Shown in pieces: positions 7,788-14,502 of a stretch of 37,645 nt of DNA. Made by a program: the position numbers and the translations under genes. The notes under the pieces are model-generated. The model saw only the letters and a program-made list of their open reading frames with translations. It ran no database searches and was not told the origin of the DNA. The stretch's first letter is position 1. Each line of letters opens with the position of its first letter. The DNA is taken from assembly GCA_902776305.1 (NCBI GenBank), contig CACYPS010000043.1, positions 1-37,645 on the forward strand. The letters run 5' to 3'. Origin of the DNA: an uncultured Lachnospiraceae bacterium (GTDB lineage: Bacteria; Bacillota; Clostridia; Lachnospirales; Lachnospiraceae).

Positions 7788-10442
7788 ATGAAGTATGAAT
7801 TAAATAGGCTTGGTCCGGACAAATTCGAAAAACTAATTCAGAGCCTAATGAAGGGGATTGAGCCATCTACTATTATTTGTGGTAATGGTCCTGATGGCTT
7901 AAGAGAATTTTTTATCCACAATGCTTCTTTCGCACTGGATGAGAAGAACAAAGCATGGGGGTATACAATCGGACAAGCAAAATTCAAAGACTCTGATGGA
8001 AAAGAAAACGAGTGGACATGGTTAAGAAGAAACTTAAAATCAGAGCTTGAGGGATTTAAAACAAGGCTGGATAAGTCAGAAAAAATACCCACAACCTATA
8101 TGTTTTTTACAAATCTGGTTCTTACTCCTAAGGAAGATAATGGCTTAAGGGATAAAGCGGAGAGTTTTGTTAAAGACTATAAGAGCATCATTCCAAACAT
8201 TCTCGTGTTCGGTGCTGATGATATTAGAACAATGCTTGAAAATAATAGAGATGTAGCAAGTTCTTATGCAGAGTTCCTTCTACCGGGCGATGTTCTTTCT
8301 GAGATGTATGAGTTAATAGTTAATCCGAACACTTATCAAGAAAAAGAGGAAAAGAAAACAGTTTTTGCAAAAGATATAACTACCGGATCAAAAAACCCTG
8401 TTAATCACTATCTTGGAAGAGATGACGATATTAAGGCAGTTATATCGATTCTTCAACATAATAAAGAAATTGGAAAAAAGAATACTGTCTGGATACACGG
8501 AATGGGCGGGATTGGAAAAACACAGTTCTGCAGGCAACTATATATATCGTTAAAAAGTAAATATAGCTATATAGGATGGATAACGTTTCAAGATGATTTC
8601 AAGCAGTCGCTTGTTGGGAGCCTTAACGATATAGAGAAGACAGGAGATTTAGGGACTGATTATGCAAACGCTCTTATTTTTTTAAACCAATTTGGATCAC
8701 AATTACTATTATTTATTGATAATTATGATAATCCGGATAATAGCATTGGAGATATTGAGAGGTTACAGTGTGATTTAATCATTACATCCAGACGAGTGAA
8801 TCCTGACACATTTGTCGGGTACCGGATGAAATTTTTTACATTGACGGATTGTAAAGAATTATTTAGACAGTTTTATACAATTGAAGATAATCTATCTATG
8901 AACGAGATTATTCATAAGACTGGCTACCTGCCGCTTGCAGTTGAACTGATAGCAAAAACGGGTCAAAAGCTTGGAATAAGTCTTAATGAATATCTGGAAT
9001 TGCTAAATCAAAGAGGCTTCGACTTAAATACAGTCGTTAATTCAAACTGGGATAACAAAGGTGACGGTATCAACCAGGCTTTGTCAAAACATTTTGGAAT
9101 AGTTTTTGATTTGACAAGGATCAGTAGAAATCCGGAGGCTATTTATATTTTAAAGAATATGGCACTTTTCCCATATTTAGGAGCTAACCAGCAAGATATA
9201 ATCACATGGTTAGGTCTGAATAATGAAATGAATCAATTGCATGAATTGGTTGAGTGGGGTTGGCTTCAGAAAACTTCTGAATTAGAATTTTTAATGCATC
9301 CAATCATTAGCGATACAGTGAAAAGAGAAGCTAATCCTTCATATTTTGACTGTGAGAAGCTAATAGAAGCTTTATCTGAAATAGTACGGATTGAAGAGGG
9401 CTTGAATTATTTAAAGGCTTTCGAGTATTTGCCGTACGTAATTTCAGTGTCAAAATACTTTATTCGTAATGGAAACAATGAACAGTATCAATTGTTAGTG
9501 TTGTATTTAAGAATAGTAGATGTTAAAAGACTAAATGGAGAATACACAGAAGCTTATGAATGGGGTAAGCAAATAAATAAGTATCTGAAAGATCAGGAAA
9601 CGATAGAAGCCTATCGTCTGAAGGACATACTATACAATGCAATGTCTGAAATCTGTTTAGATATGAGAGACAGAAATAAAGAGTGCTTACGATGGGCTCA
9701 GCTTGCTTTAGACATAGATCGTCAGCATAAAGGCGTGATACATGACATTGATTTATCCACGACATACCATAATCTTGCCTGCGCTTACATTCAGTTAGGT
9801 GATAATAAAAATGCAATAGAGTGGGAAGAACGAACTGAACGACTTCGGGAAAAGTATTATTCCCGTGATGACGCCAAAATGCTTAATGTTTATCGGAATA
9901 TGGCTATGATTTACAGACGGATGGGTGAATTGGAAAAGGCGTATAGCTACCAGAAACATGTGATTGAATCTTTAGAACAAAAGTATAAAGACGACCCAAA
10001 TCATCCGGCATTACCCGTTGCGTACAATTTGTATTCTTTCATTCTTAGAGACTTGGGGAGAATAGAAGAAGCTATATATTTCCAGGAGAGGGCTGTAGAT
10101 ATACGCGAATCTAACAATGATGAGGATCCGAAATTAGCAATCAATTATAACAACTTAGGCATGATTTATCTGCAGGCCGGAAGGTTGGAAGAAGCCGCCC
10201 ACTGGGAGAAAAAAGCAATTAATATGGATATAAAAGCTCGTGGAGAAAATCATCCTGATGTGGCTTCCGATTATTATAACTATGCAAAAATTATGGAAGC
10301 AGCAGGGAATTATATTAGTGCTCTTGAGTATTTGAACTTAAGCGAAAAGATAGAAATTGAATCTGGATCCAACAGGCAAAGGGAGTTAGCAGAGATAATG
10401 GAAATGTCAGGACGTATTAAGTCTATGATTAATCAGACCTGA
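7788..10442 (+). CDS. NLR-like STAND ATPase with N-terminal restriction-nuclease-like domain and C-terminal TPRs
   Basis: An 884-residue defence-type protein. Residues 1-170 resemble Mrr/PD-(D/E)XK effector domains: FEKLIQSLMKG, then GPDGLREFF and GQAKFK, giving a D...QxK pattern. The NB-ARC ATPase follows, with P-loop GMGGIGKT (238-245), kinase-2 LLLFIDNYD (306-314), sensor DLIITSRR (~330) and GYLPLA (379-384). Residues ~640-870 form TPRs of kinesin-light-chain type (~42 residues, for example NNLGMIYLQAGRLEEA). In this class the repeats sense a phage product, the ATPase oligomerises and the nuclease is activated; that is family knowledge. ATG 7788 is preferred over GTG 7761 because only the former starts at the conserved domain, though its ribosome site is weak. 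GC is low (32% in 8401-8460), which supports horizontal acquisition. Confidence 0.85.
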   Translation: MKYELNRLGPDKFEKLIQSLMKGIEPSTIICGNGPDGLREFFIHNASFALDEKNKAWGYTIGQAKFKDSDGKENEWTWLRRNLKSELEGFKTRLDKSEKIPTTYMFFTNLVLTPKEDNGLRDKAESFVKDYKSIIPNILVFGADDIRTMLENNRDVASSYAEFLLPGDVLSEMYELIVNPNTYQEKEEKKTVFAKDITTGSKNPVNHYLGRDDDIKAVISILQHNKEIGKKNTVWIHGMGGIGKTQFCRQLYISLKSKYSYIGWITFQDDFKQSLVGSLNDIEKTGDLGTDYANALIFLNQFGSQLLLFIDNYDNPDNSIGDIERLQCDLIITSRRVNPDTFVGYRMKFFTLTDCKELFRQFYTIEDNLSMNEIIHKTGYLPLAVELIAKTGQKLGISLNEYLELLNQRGFDLNTVVNSNWDNKGDGINQALSKHFGIVFDLTRISRNPEAIYILKNMALFPYLGANQQDIITWLGLNNEMNQLHELVEWGWLQKTSELEFLMHPIISDTVKREANPSYFDCEKLIEALSEIVRIEEGLNYLKAFEYLPYVISVSKYFIRNGNNEQYQLLVLYLRIVDVKRLNGEYTEAYEWGKQINKYLKDQETIEAYRLKDILYNAMSEICLDMRDRNKECLRWAQLALDIDRQHKGVIHDIDLSTTYHNLACAYIQLGDNKNAIEWEERTERLREKYYSRDDAKMLNVYRNMAMIYRRMGELEKAYSYQKHVIESLEQKYKDDPNHPALPVAYNLYSFILRDLGRIEEAIYFQERAVDIRESNNDEDPKLAINYNNLGMIYLQAGRLEEAAHWEKKAINMDIKARGENHPDVASDYYNYAKIMEAAGNYISALEYLNLSEKIEIESGSNRQRELAEIMEMSGRIKSMINQT

Positions 10443-10655
10443 GATATAAAGAAATAGAGCAGCATTTGAAAAATGCGATTATTCTGAATAAATATCACGT
10501 GTTTTGTGGAGGATATGTGGTCATGACAAGAGCAAGAAAGTATTTGTATTTTGCAGTTTCGGGGGATAAGCTCGAAAGCAGATTTTTGTTAGAGGCGGGG
10601 CTTATTTAGATAATAGTACAGACACTTTTATATGAGATAGGATATCAAGATAGAC

Positions 10656-10988
10656 ATGAAGCAAGAAACTATAGATAGAATCCGAAAATTCACAGATGAC
10701 CGCGACTGGCAGCAGTTCCACACTCCATCCAACCTCGCCAAGTCCATTTCCATCGAGGCAAACGAACTACTCGAATGCTTTCAATGGAGCGACACCGATT
10801 ATGATATCCGGCACGTGAAAGAAGAGCTCGCGGATGTACTTGTGTATTGCCGGAACATGCTTGACACGCTGGGACTCGATGAGGATGAAATTGTAAATGC
10901 CAAGATGGATCAGAATGAGGCAAAGTATCCGGTCGAAAAGGCGAGAGGCAATTCCGCGAAGTATGATCGGCTGGGTGAGCAGATCTGA
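10656..10988 (+). CDS. MazG-like nucleotide pyrophosphohydrolase
   Basis: A 110-residue all-alpha NTP pyrophosphohydrolase of the MazG-like/RS21-C6 type, which hydrolyses (d)NTPs to (d)NMP and pyrophosphate. The metal-binding residues are visible: SIEANELLE (E34, E37) and EELAD (E57, D60), matching ExxE...ExxD. Length is normal for the single-domain group. ATG 10656 is the natural N-terminus (MKQETIDRIRKFTDDRDW), although no strong ribosome site precedes it. GC is higher than in the NLR-like gene before it. Its TGA is followed in the same frame by the orphan 3' end of an Rpn-type gene, so it probably landed in, or replaced the 5' part of, a paralogue of the gene at 11501. Such enzymes often act as house-cleaning or phage-nucleotide enzymes; the exact substrate is unknown. 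Confidence 0.9.
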   Translation: MKQETIDRIRKFTDDRDWQQFHTPSNLAKSISIEANELLECFQWSDTDYDIRHVKEELADVLVYCRNMLDTLGLDEDEIVNAKMDQNEAKYPVEKARGNSAKYDRLGEQI

Positions 10989-11084
10989 AAGATATTTGCG
11001 GATGAGTTAAAACGTGCGGCAGAAGACGAAACATACAAAGAATCCCTGTATGTTAAGTTTGGAATTAAGCCGGCACAGGATTGA
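10989..11084 (+). pseudogene. Remnant 3' end of an Rpn/PD-(D/E)XK transposase-like paralogue
   Basis: Thirty-one codons and a stop follow the MazG-like stop in the same frame, with no start. They encode DELKRAAEDETYKESLYV then KFGIKPAQD, almost the same as the last residues of the protein at 11501-12526. Similarity continues past the stop (GAGCTGGAATGG and an ATTTATGAAGAA stretch), so this is a truncated second copy of that gene. Confidence 0.75.
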
Positions 11085-11130
11085 GCTGGAATGGATACTG
11101 CTACGCGGCATGGACAAAAGATTTATGAAG

Positions 11131-11164
11131 AAGAGGGGGCTGGACTGGTTTCCCTCTTTTTATC
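11131..11164 (+). terminator. Rho-independent terminator
   Basis: AAGAGGG (11131-11137) pairs with CCCTCTT (11152-11158) and is followed directly by a T run. It ends the MazG-like/remnant transcription unit before the Rpn promoter. Confidence 0.7.
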
Positions 11165-11291
11165 TTGCATGATTTGGAAGAGAAGTATTTTTCTCCCAAC
11201 GGTCTCTGAGCGTTTTCTGAGAGACATTTGCCCGTGAACAGCTTCTAAGGTTTCACGTATGCGTGACAGTGTTTATATTTTCATTAATCTA

Positions 11292-11320
11292 TTGACAGCC
11301 GCCCCTATCCTCACTATTCT
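11292..11320 (+). promoter_or_regulatory. Promoter of the Rpn-type gene
   Basis: A perfect TTGACA (11292-11297) is followed after 17 bp by TATTCT (11315-11320). A start near 11327 would put the RNA 5' end right at the first leader hairpin (11330). Confidence 0.6.
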
Positions 11321-11329
11321 ATAAATATA

Positions 11330-11500
11330 GTTCCCAAGGCAGTTCTGCCGCGGAACCAGTCTAATCAGGGAATTCTTTTCCGGCTCGGTCGAGCACTGAA
11401 TCCCATACGAATTATAACTTAATATTTGTGGAGGGTTCAGACTGATGACGGCTGAATCCCGGCATCCCCTGCCCTCCCGCACGTTTTAGGAGGGCTTGCT
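11330..11500 (+). promoter_or_regulatory. Structured 5' leader with ribosome-site-sequestering hairpin
   Basis: Four hairpins lie in ~170 nt. H1 is 11330-11356 (GTTCC/GGAAC enclosing GGCAG/CTGCC). H2 has GGGAATTC (11368-11375) pairing with GAATCCC (11398-11404) through one bulge, enclosing GCTCG/CGAGC. H3 has GGGTTCAG (11433-11440) pairing with CTGAATCCC (11452-11460), again with one bulge. H4 has GCCCTCC (11471-11477) pairing perfectly with GGAGGGC (11489-11495), which contains the ribosome binding site for GTG 11501. The right arms of H2 and H3 share CTGAATCCC, so GGGTTCAG could pair with either. This looks like a translational switch. I do not recognise a known riboswitch class. Confidence 0.6.
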
Positions 11501-12526
11501 GTGAGTAACTACAAAGACTTAGAAGACATGAATCTCGTTGACAATTTTCTTTTCGGAACTGCTGTGTCGAATGAAGAATACGGCCCGCTGATTACCGGTA
11601 CAATCCTTGAGACTATCTTTCATCGGGAGATAAGAATCAAGAATGTCCAGTCAGAAAAGGTTGTCTGGCCTACGAATCCCGATCTTCACGGAATCCGCCT
11701 TGATGCATACATTGAGGAAGAAGCCGCCGCAGTCGAGCTCGGAAATATCTATGATATTGAACCGGAGAAGAAAAGCGGTGAAAAAACGTTGCTGCCCAAA
11801 AGGTGCCGTTACTATCATGCCAGAATTGACGAAAATCAGCTGAAAGCAGGAAAAAAGTATTTCCAGATGCCGGCGGTGTGGGTAATTTTCATTACGACGT
11901 TTGATCCATTTGCAGAAGACCGGATGGTGTATACGATTCGTAGTCGATGTGTTGAGGAGCCAGAGATGCCGTACGATGACGGAGTGTCGACCTTGTTCCT
12001 TTATACGAAAGGTACTAAAGGGAATCCCCCGGACGATCTTCGTAATCTTCTTCGGTATATGGACGAGACCACTTCCGAAAACGCCTGCAGCCCATCACTG
12101 GAAAGGATGCAGGCATGCATAGCTAAGATCAAGCAGGATCCGACTGTACGGAGAAAGTATATGGATTTACAGGAATTTATTGATCGTGAACGCAGAGAGG
12201 CAGCGGCCGAGGCGGAAGAAGAAAAAAACAAGCTTTCAGATCAACTGAAAGCTACAGTTGCGGAGCGTGATAAGGTGTCAGAAAAGCTTGATATTACGAC
12301 AGCAGAGCGTGATAAGGCGACAGCAGAGCGTGATAAGGCGGCAGCGGAGCGTGATAAGGCGACAGCAGAGCGTGATCAGATAAGGATTGATCAGCGCAAT
12401 TACCAGGAGCTTACATCAATTTTGATAGATAAAAATCTTTTTGATGAGTTAAAACACGCGGCAGAAGACGAAGCATACAGAGAGTCCCTGTATGTGGAGT
12501 ATGGAGTTAAGCCGGCGCAAGATTGA
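11501..12526 (+). CDS. Rpn/PD-(D/E)XK nuclease family putative transposase
   Basis: A 341-residue member of the Rpn (recombination-promoting nuclease)/'PD-(D/E)XK nuclease family transposase' group. The core reads GIRLDAY (D68), NIYDIEPEK (E87) and LPKRCRYYHARID, followed by VIFITTFDPF, matching the family order D - E - KRxRYYxxxxD - FITxxDPF. After ~230 there is a heptad coiled coil with AERDKAT repeats, encoded by 21-bp tandem repeats at 12302-12380. The C-terminus LYVEYGVKPAQD is the part duplicated in the two remnants nearby. The GTG at 11501 is set by AGGAGGG six bases upstream. The family is multicopy in Clostridia, has been linked to recombination and phage restriction, and is often domesticated. 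True mobility is not shown here, since no terminal inverted repeats were found. Confidence 0.85.
   Translation: MSNYKDLEDMNLVDNFLFGTAVSNEEYGPLITGTILETIFHREIRIKNVQSEKVVWPTNPDLHGIRLDAYIEEEAAAVELGNIYDIEPEKKSGEKTLLPKRCRYYHARIDENQLKAGKKYFQMPAVWVIFITTFDPFAEDRMVYTIRSRCVEEPEMPYDDGVSTLFLYTKGTKGNPPDDLRNLLRYMDETTSENACSPSLERMQACIAKIKQDPTVRRKYMDLQEFIDRERREAAAEAEEEKNKLSDQLKATVAERDKVSEKLDITTAERDKATAERDKAAAERDKATAERDQIRIDQRNYQELTSILIDKNLFDELKHAAEDEAYRESLYVEYGVKPAQD
12302..12380 (+). repeat. 21-bp tandem repeats inside the Rpn-type gene
   Basis: About 3.6 copies of a 21-bp unit (starting GCAGAGCGTGATAAGGCG) begin at 12302, 12323, 12344 and 12365. They encode the heptad AERDKAT/A. Exact 7-codon length keeps the coiled-coil register, so copy number could vary without breaking the frame. 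Confidence 0.85.
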
Positions 12527-12641
12527 GCTGGAATGGGTACAGTTGCGCAGCATGGATAAACGATTTATGAAGAAAAGGGGAGCAAGCCTGGTCAATGTTA
12601 AAAGTGAGGAATTTGATATTTAGGGAGGGAACATATGTCTT

Positions 12642-13019
12642 TACCGAAGTAATGAGCTATTCTTGCTCTGCTTCGGTATTTGGCACTCTCTGTGGCACGT
12701 ATGGCAGGATAGATATACCGAAGTAATGAGCTATTCTTGCTCTGCTTCGGTATTTGGCACTCTCTATGGCACGTATGGCAGGATAGATATACCGAAGTAA
12801 TGAGCTATTCTTGCTCTACTTCGGTATTTGTCACTCTCTATGGCACGTAGGGCTGAATGACTATACCGAAGTTATGGGCTATTCTTGCTCTACTTCGGTA
12901 TTTGACACTCTCTGTGGCACGTATGGCAGGATAGATATACCGAAGTAATGGGCTTTTCCTGCTCTACTTCGGTATTTGGCACTCTCTGTGGCACGTATGG
13001 CAGGATAGATATACCGAAG
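12642..13019 (+). repeat. 74-bp tandem array of hairpin units (five full, one partial)
   Basis: Units start at 12642, 12716, 12790, 12864 and 12938, with a partial sixth at 13012. Each begins with TACCGAAGTA, an AT bulge and GAGC, then a seven-base loop TATTCTT-like, GCTC and TACTTCGGTA: a stem of about 14 pairs. The rest (TTTGGCACTCTCTGTGGCAC and onward) is conserved too, so there are no unique spacers as in CRISPR. The first two units differ at one base and the third is the most divergent. The sixth unit breaks at CGAAG into the 3' remnant of an Rpn-type gene, which has the same GAAG, suggesting microhomology joining. Confidence 0.9.
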
Positions 13020-13071
13020 CATACAGAGAGTCCCTGTATGTTGAGTTTGGAGTTAAGCCGGCACAGGACTG
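13015..13071 (+). pseudogene. Second remnant 3' end of an Rpn-type paralogue
   Basis: The frame reads EAYRESLYVEFGVKPAQD followed by TGA, nearly identical to the C-terminus of the gene at 11501-12526, and similarity continues through GAGCTGGAATGGG after the stop. It is fused to the end of the 74-bp array and has no start or catalytic core. Confidence 0.8.
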
Positions 13072-13125
13072 AGCTGGAATGGGCAATTACATGGTAATAA
13101 CATGGTAATAACATAGTATTAATAG

Positions 13126-13179
13126 TTGACAATGATATATGGCAATGATACCATATGCAAAATATTTTGCACTGCAAAA
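13126..13179 (+). promoter_or_regulatory. Promoter with overlapping palindromes for the riboswitch-cation efflux unit
   Basis: TTGACA (13126-13131) and TACCAT (13149-13154) are 17 bp apart. The palindrome ATATGG-8-CCATAT (about 13137-13156) covers the -10 box, and TTTTGCA-C-TGCAAAA (13165-13179) lies just after the likely start. Either could be a repressor site; no regulator is encoded next to it. Confidence 0.5.
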
Positions 13180-13199
13180 CACATACGTGTCATCTACAG

Positions 13200-13303
13200 T
13201 ACAAACTGAGCAGGCAATACTATTCGAAACATGGAATGGTATGTGGCCGGGTCGTGAATACGACAGCAGAGACAGTAGTCAGCGCATCTGCGGGACAGTA
13301 GTA
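13200..13303 (+). ncRNA. NiCo (czcD) riboswitch
   Basis: The conserved blocks of the czcD/NiCo metal riboswitch appear in order: GAGCAGGC (13208-13215), GCCGGG (13246-13251) and GGGACAG (13292-13298). The four-way junction can be drawn. P1 has ACTG (13205-13208) with CAGT (13296-13299) extended by TAC/GTA. P2 has ATACTATT (13217-13224) with AATGGTAT (13235-13242). P3 has GTCGT (13251-13255) with ACGAC (13260-13264). P4 has GCAGA (13266-13270) with TCTGC (13287-13291). GGGACA (13292-13297) can instead pair with TGTTCC (13304-13309), destroying P1, so a switch is plausible. The class was described as Ni/Co sensing and later work argued for Fe(II). Location before a cation efflux gene matches its usual context. 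Confidence 0.85.
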
Positions 13304-13365
13304 TGTTCCGAGGTGCGCTGTTTTAGTGCCTCGATATGGATGGCAAAACTTATGGAGGTACTGAT

Positions 13366-14235
13366 ATGGAAATGACTCGAATCGCAAAAAGACTTTCTTT
13401 CGTTGGAATATTAGGGAATATATTGCTGTCCGCATTTAAACTGTATGCCGGAATACTTGGAAAATCTGGCGCCATGGTCTCCGATGCGGTGCATTCGCTG
13501 TCTGATGTCTTCGCGACATGTATTGCATATTTCGGAGTGATTTTGTCAAAACGGCCTGAGGACAGGGAGCATCCATACGGACATGAGAGGATGGAATGTG
13601 TCGCATCATTGATTCTGGGACTTCTTCTTGCAGGGACGGGACTCGGTATCGGCTACAGCGGCATTCAAAAACTTTTTGCGGGTGAAGAACTGGAGATACC
13701 GACAATGCTGCCGCTTTTTGCTGCAGTTTTGTCGATTGCCGTCAAGGAAGGCATGTTCCGCTATACGATGTATTACGCAAAGAAGATGGATTCATCTGCA
13801 TTTAAGGCGGATGCGTGGCATCATCGATCAGATGCGCTGTCGTCGATTGGTTCTTTCGCAGGTATTGCTCTGGCCAGAATGGGCTTTCCGATCATGGACC
13901 CAATAGCAGGTCTGCTCATCTGCCTGGTCATTCTGAAGGTGGCATATGATATTTTAAAGGATGCACTCGATAAGATGTTGGACACTTCCTGCGGGAAGGA
14001 CCTGGAGCAGAATATCAGAAGCTTTATTGCCAAACAGCCTGGAGTTGAACATATCGACCTTCTGCATACCAGACAGTTCGGAAATAAAATCTATATCGAT
14101 CTGGAAATCGCCGTTAAGAGTGATATATCGCTGGCCCAGGCACACGAAATTGCGGAGAGAGTACACAAAAATGTGGAACAGGAATACCCCAAAGTGAAGC
14201 ATGTGATGATACACGTCAATCCGGATCATGAGTAA
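13366..14235 (+). CDS. Cation diffusion facilitator (CDF) family metal efflux transporter
   Basis: A 289-residue inner-membrane proton-coupled divalent-metal exporter. Six membrane helices are followed by a ~85-residue cytoplasmic domain that binds metal and dimerises. The transport site can be seen as HSLSD (H43, D47) in TM2 and HHRSD (H152, D156) in TM5. The YGHERME motif after TM2 is typical. HxxxD in both helices is common in Zn/Co-type CDFs, while Mn-type members usually carry DxxxD. ATG 13366 is chosen because GGAGG (13354-13358) sits 7 nt upstream; an in-frame ATG at 13336 would overlap that site. The NiCo riboswitch upstream suggests induction by excess transition metal (Ni/Co or Fe). 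Confidence 0.92.
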   Translation: MEMTRIAKRLSFVGILGNILLSAFKLYAGILGKSGAMVSDAVHSLSDVFATCIAYFGVILSKRPEDREHPYGHERMECVASLILGLLLAGTGLGIGYSGIQKLFAGEELEIPTMLPLFAAVLSIAVKEGMFRYTMYYAKKMDSSAFKADAWHHRSDALSSIGSFAGIALARMGFPIMDPIAGLLICLVILKVAYDILKDALDKMLDTSCGKDLEQNIRSFIAKQPGVEHIDLLHTRQFGNKIYIDLEIAVKSDISLAQAHEIAERVHKNVEQEYPKVKHVMIHVNPDHE

Positions 14236-14259
14236 AGGACAGGATCAAAGTCTTGGTGT

Positions 14260-14316
14260 GGGGAACCGGACCGGCAATGTCATTAAGTGAAGATGACATT
14301 GCTTACCTGGTTCCCC
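14260..14316 (+). terminator. Long hairpin downstream of the CDF gene
   Basis: GGGGAACC (14260-14267) pairs with GGTTCCCC (14309-14316), and GCAATGTCAT pairs perfectly with ATGACATTGC inside it. It lies 25 bp after the CDF stop and probably ends that transcript, though no T run follows, so termination would be atypical. Confidence 0.5.
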
Positions 14317-14330
14317 TCGAAAACTGTAAC

Positions 14331-14422
14331 CGGAAATCAAGAACGCCTCGGCGTTCTTGCCGCGCCGCGCATGGTGCGAAGCACCTTCCTTAATGCGCGG
14401 CTGCGATCCGCCGGAGGCTTTT
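14331..14422 (-). repeat. Dispersed structured element, copy B (minus)
   Basis: Read on the minus strand from 14422, it starts AAAAGCCTCCGGCGGATCGC. It then forms an outer stem CCGCGCA/TGCGCGG holding an eight-base strand and an inner hairpin GGTGC-TTC-GCACC, then CGCGGCAAGAACGCC. The flanks match the copy at 26213-26286 almost base for base, while both stems differ by compensating changes. This copy also carries a perfect palindrome CAAGAACGCC-2-GGCGTTCTTG (14339-14360 area). Confidence 0.75.
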
Positions 14423-14502
14423 AATCTCTGACGCAGACAAGTTTCATTTTGCGCATTCATCTCACGACTTAAGTCATGAGAATTCTGCGTCAGAGATTAA
14501 AA
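14419..14502. repeat. 19-bp perfect inverted repeat with 46-bp interior
   Basis: TTTTAATCTCTGACGCAGA (14419-14437) is repeated inverted at 14484-14502. The interior holds another palindrome, CTCA-C-GACTTAAGTC-A-TGAG (14461-14480). The right arm contains the last codon and stop of the minus-strand lipoprotein gene. The polarity (T run first, A run last) is opposite to a classic bidirectional terminator. Confidence 0.85.

Larger units (their letters stand above)
12635..13094 (+). other. Chain of translationally coupled mini-ORFs within the 74-bp array (hypothesis)
   Basis: GGGAGGG (12623-12629) precedes ATG 12635, which opens a five-codon frame MSLPK ending in TAA. The last A of that TAA begins ATG 12652. 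That frame has 24 codons (MSYSCSASVFGTLCGTYG then RIDIPK) and ends in TAA 12724-12726, again overlapping the next ATG at 12726. The third starts at 12800 but stops early at TAG 12848. The fourth starts at 12874 without overlap, and the fifth at 12948 again overlaps by TAATG, then runs into the remnant region. A 74-bp period is one base short of 25 codons, exactly what TAATG coupling needs. Most unit differences change amino acids, which argues against strong peptide selection. Confidence 0.35.

Noticed and set aside
10523-10609. 28-codon frame after the NLR-like gene (MTRARKYLYFAVSG start)
   Set aside because: Its GGAGG is 10-11 bases away, an earlier ATG at 10515 stops after three codons, and no family is visible. 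It may be a remnant.
12642-13019. CRISPR array
   Set aside because: The whole 74-bp unit is conserved; there are no unique spacers and no cas genes.
12890-13177. 95-codon minus-strand frame across the repeat array (Cys/His-rich)
   Set aside because: It crosses repeat units whose period breaks any peptide repeat, and its start lies in the promoter of the cation efflux unit; likely chance.
14419-14502. Bidirectional terminator
   Set aside because: The arms run T-first and A-last, the reverse of what a hairpin terminator needs on either strand.
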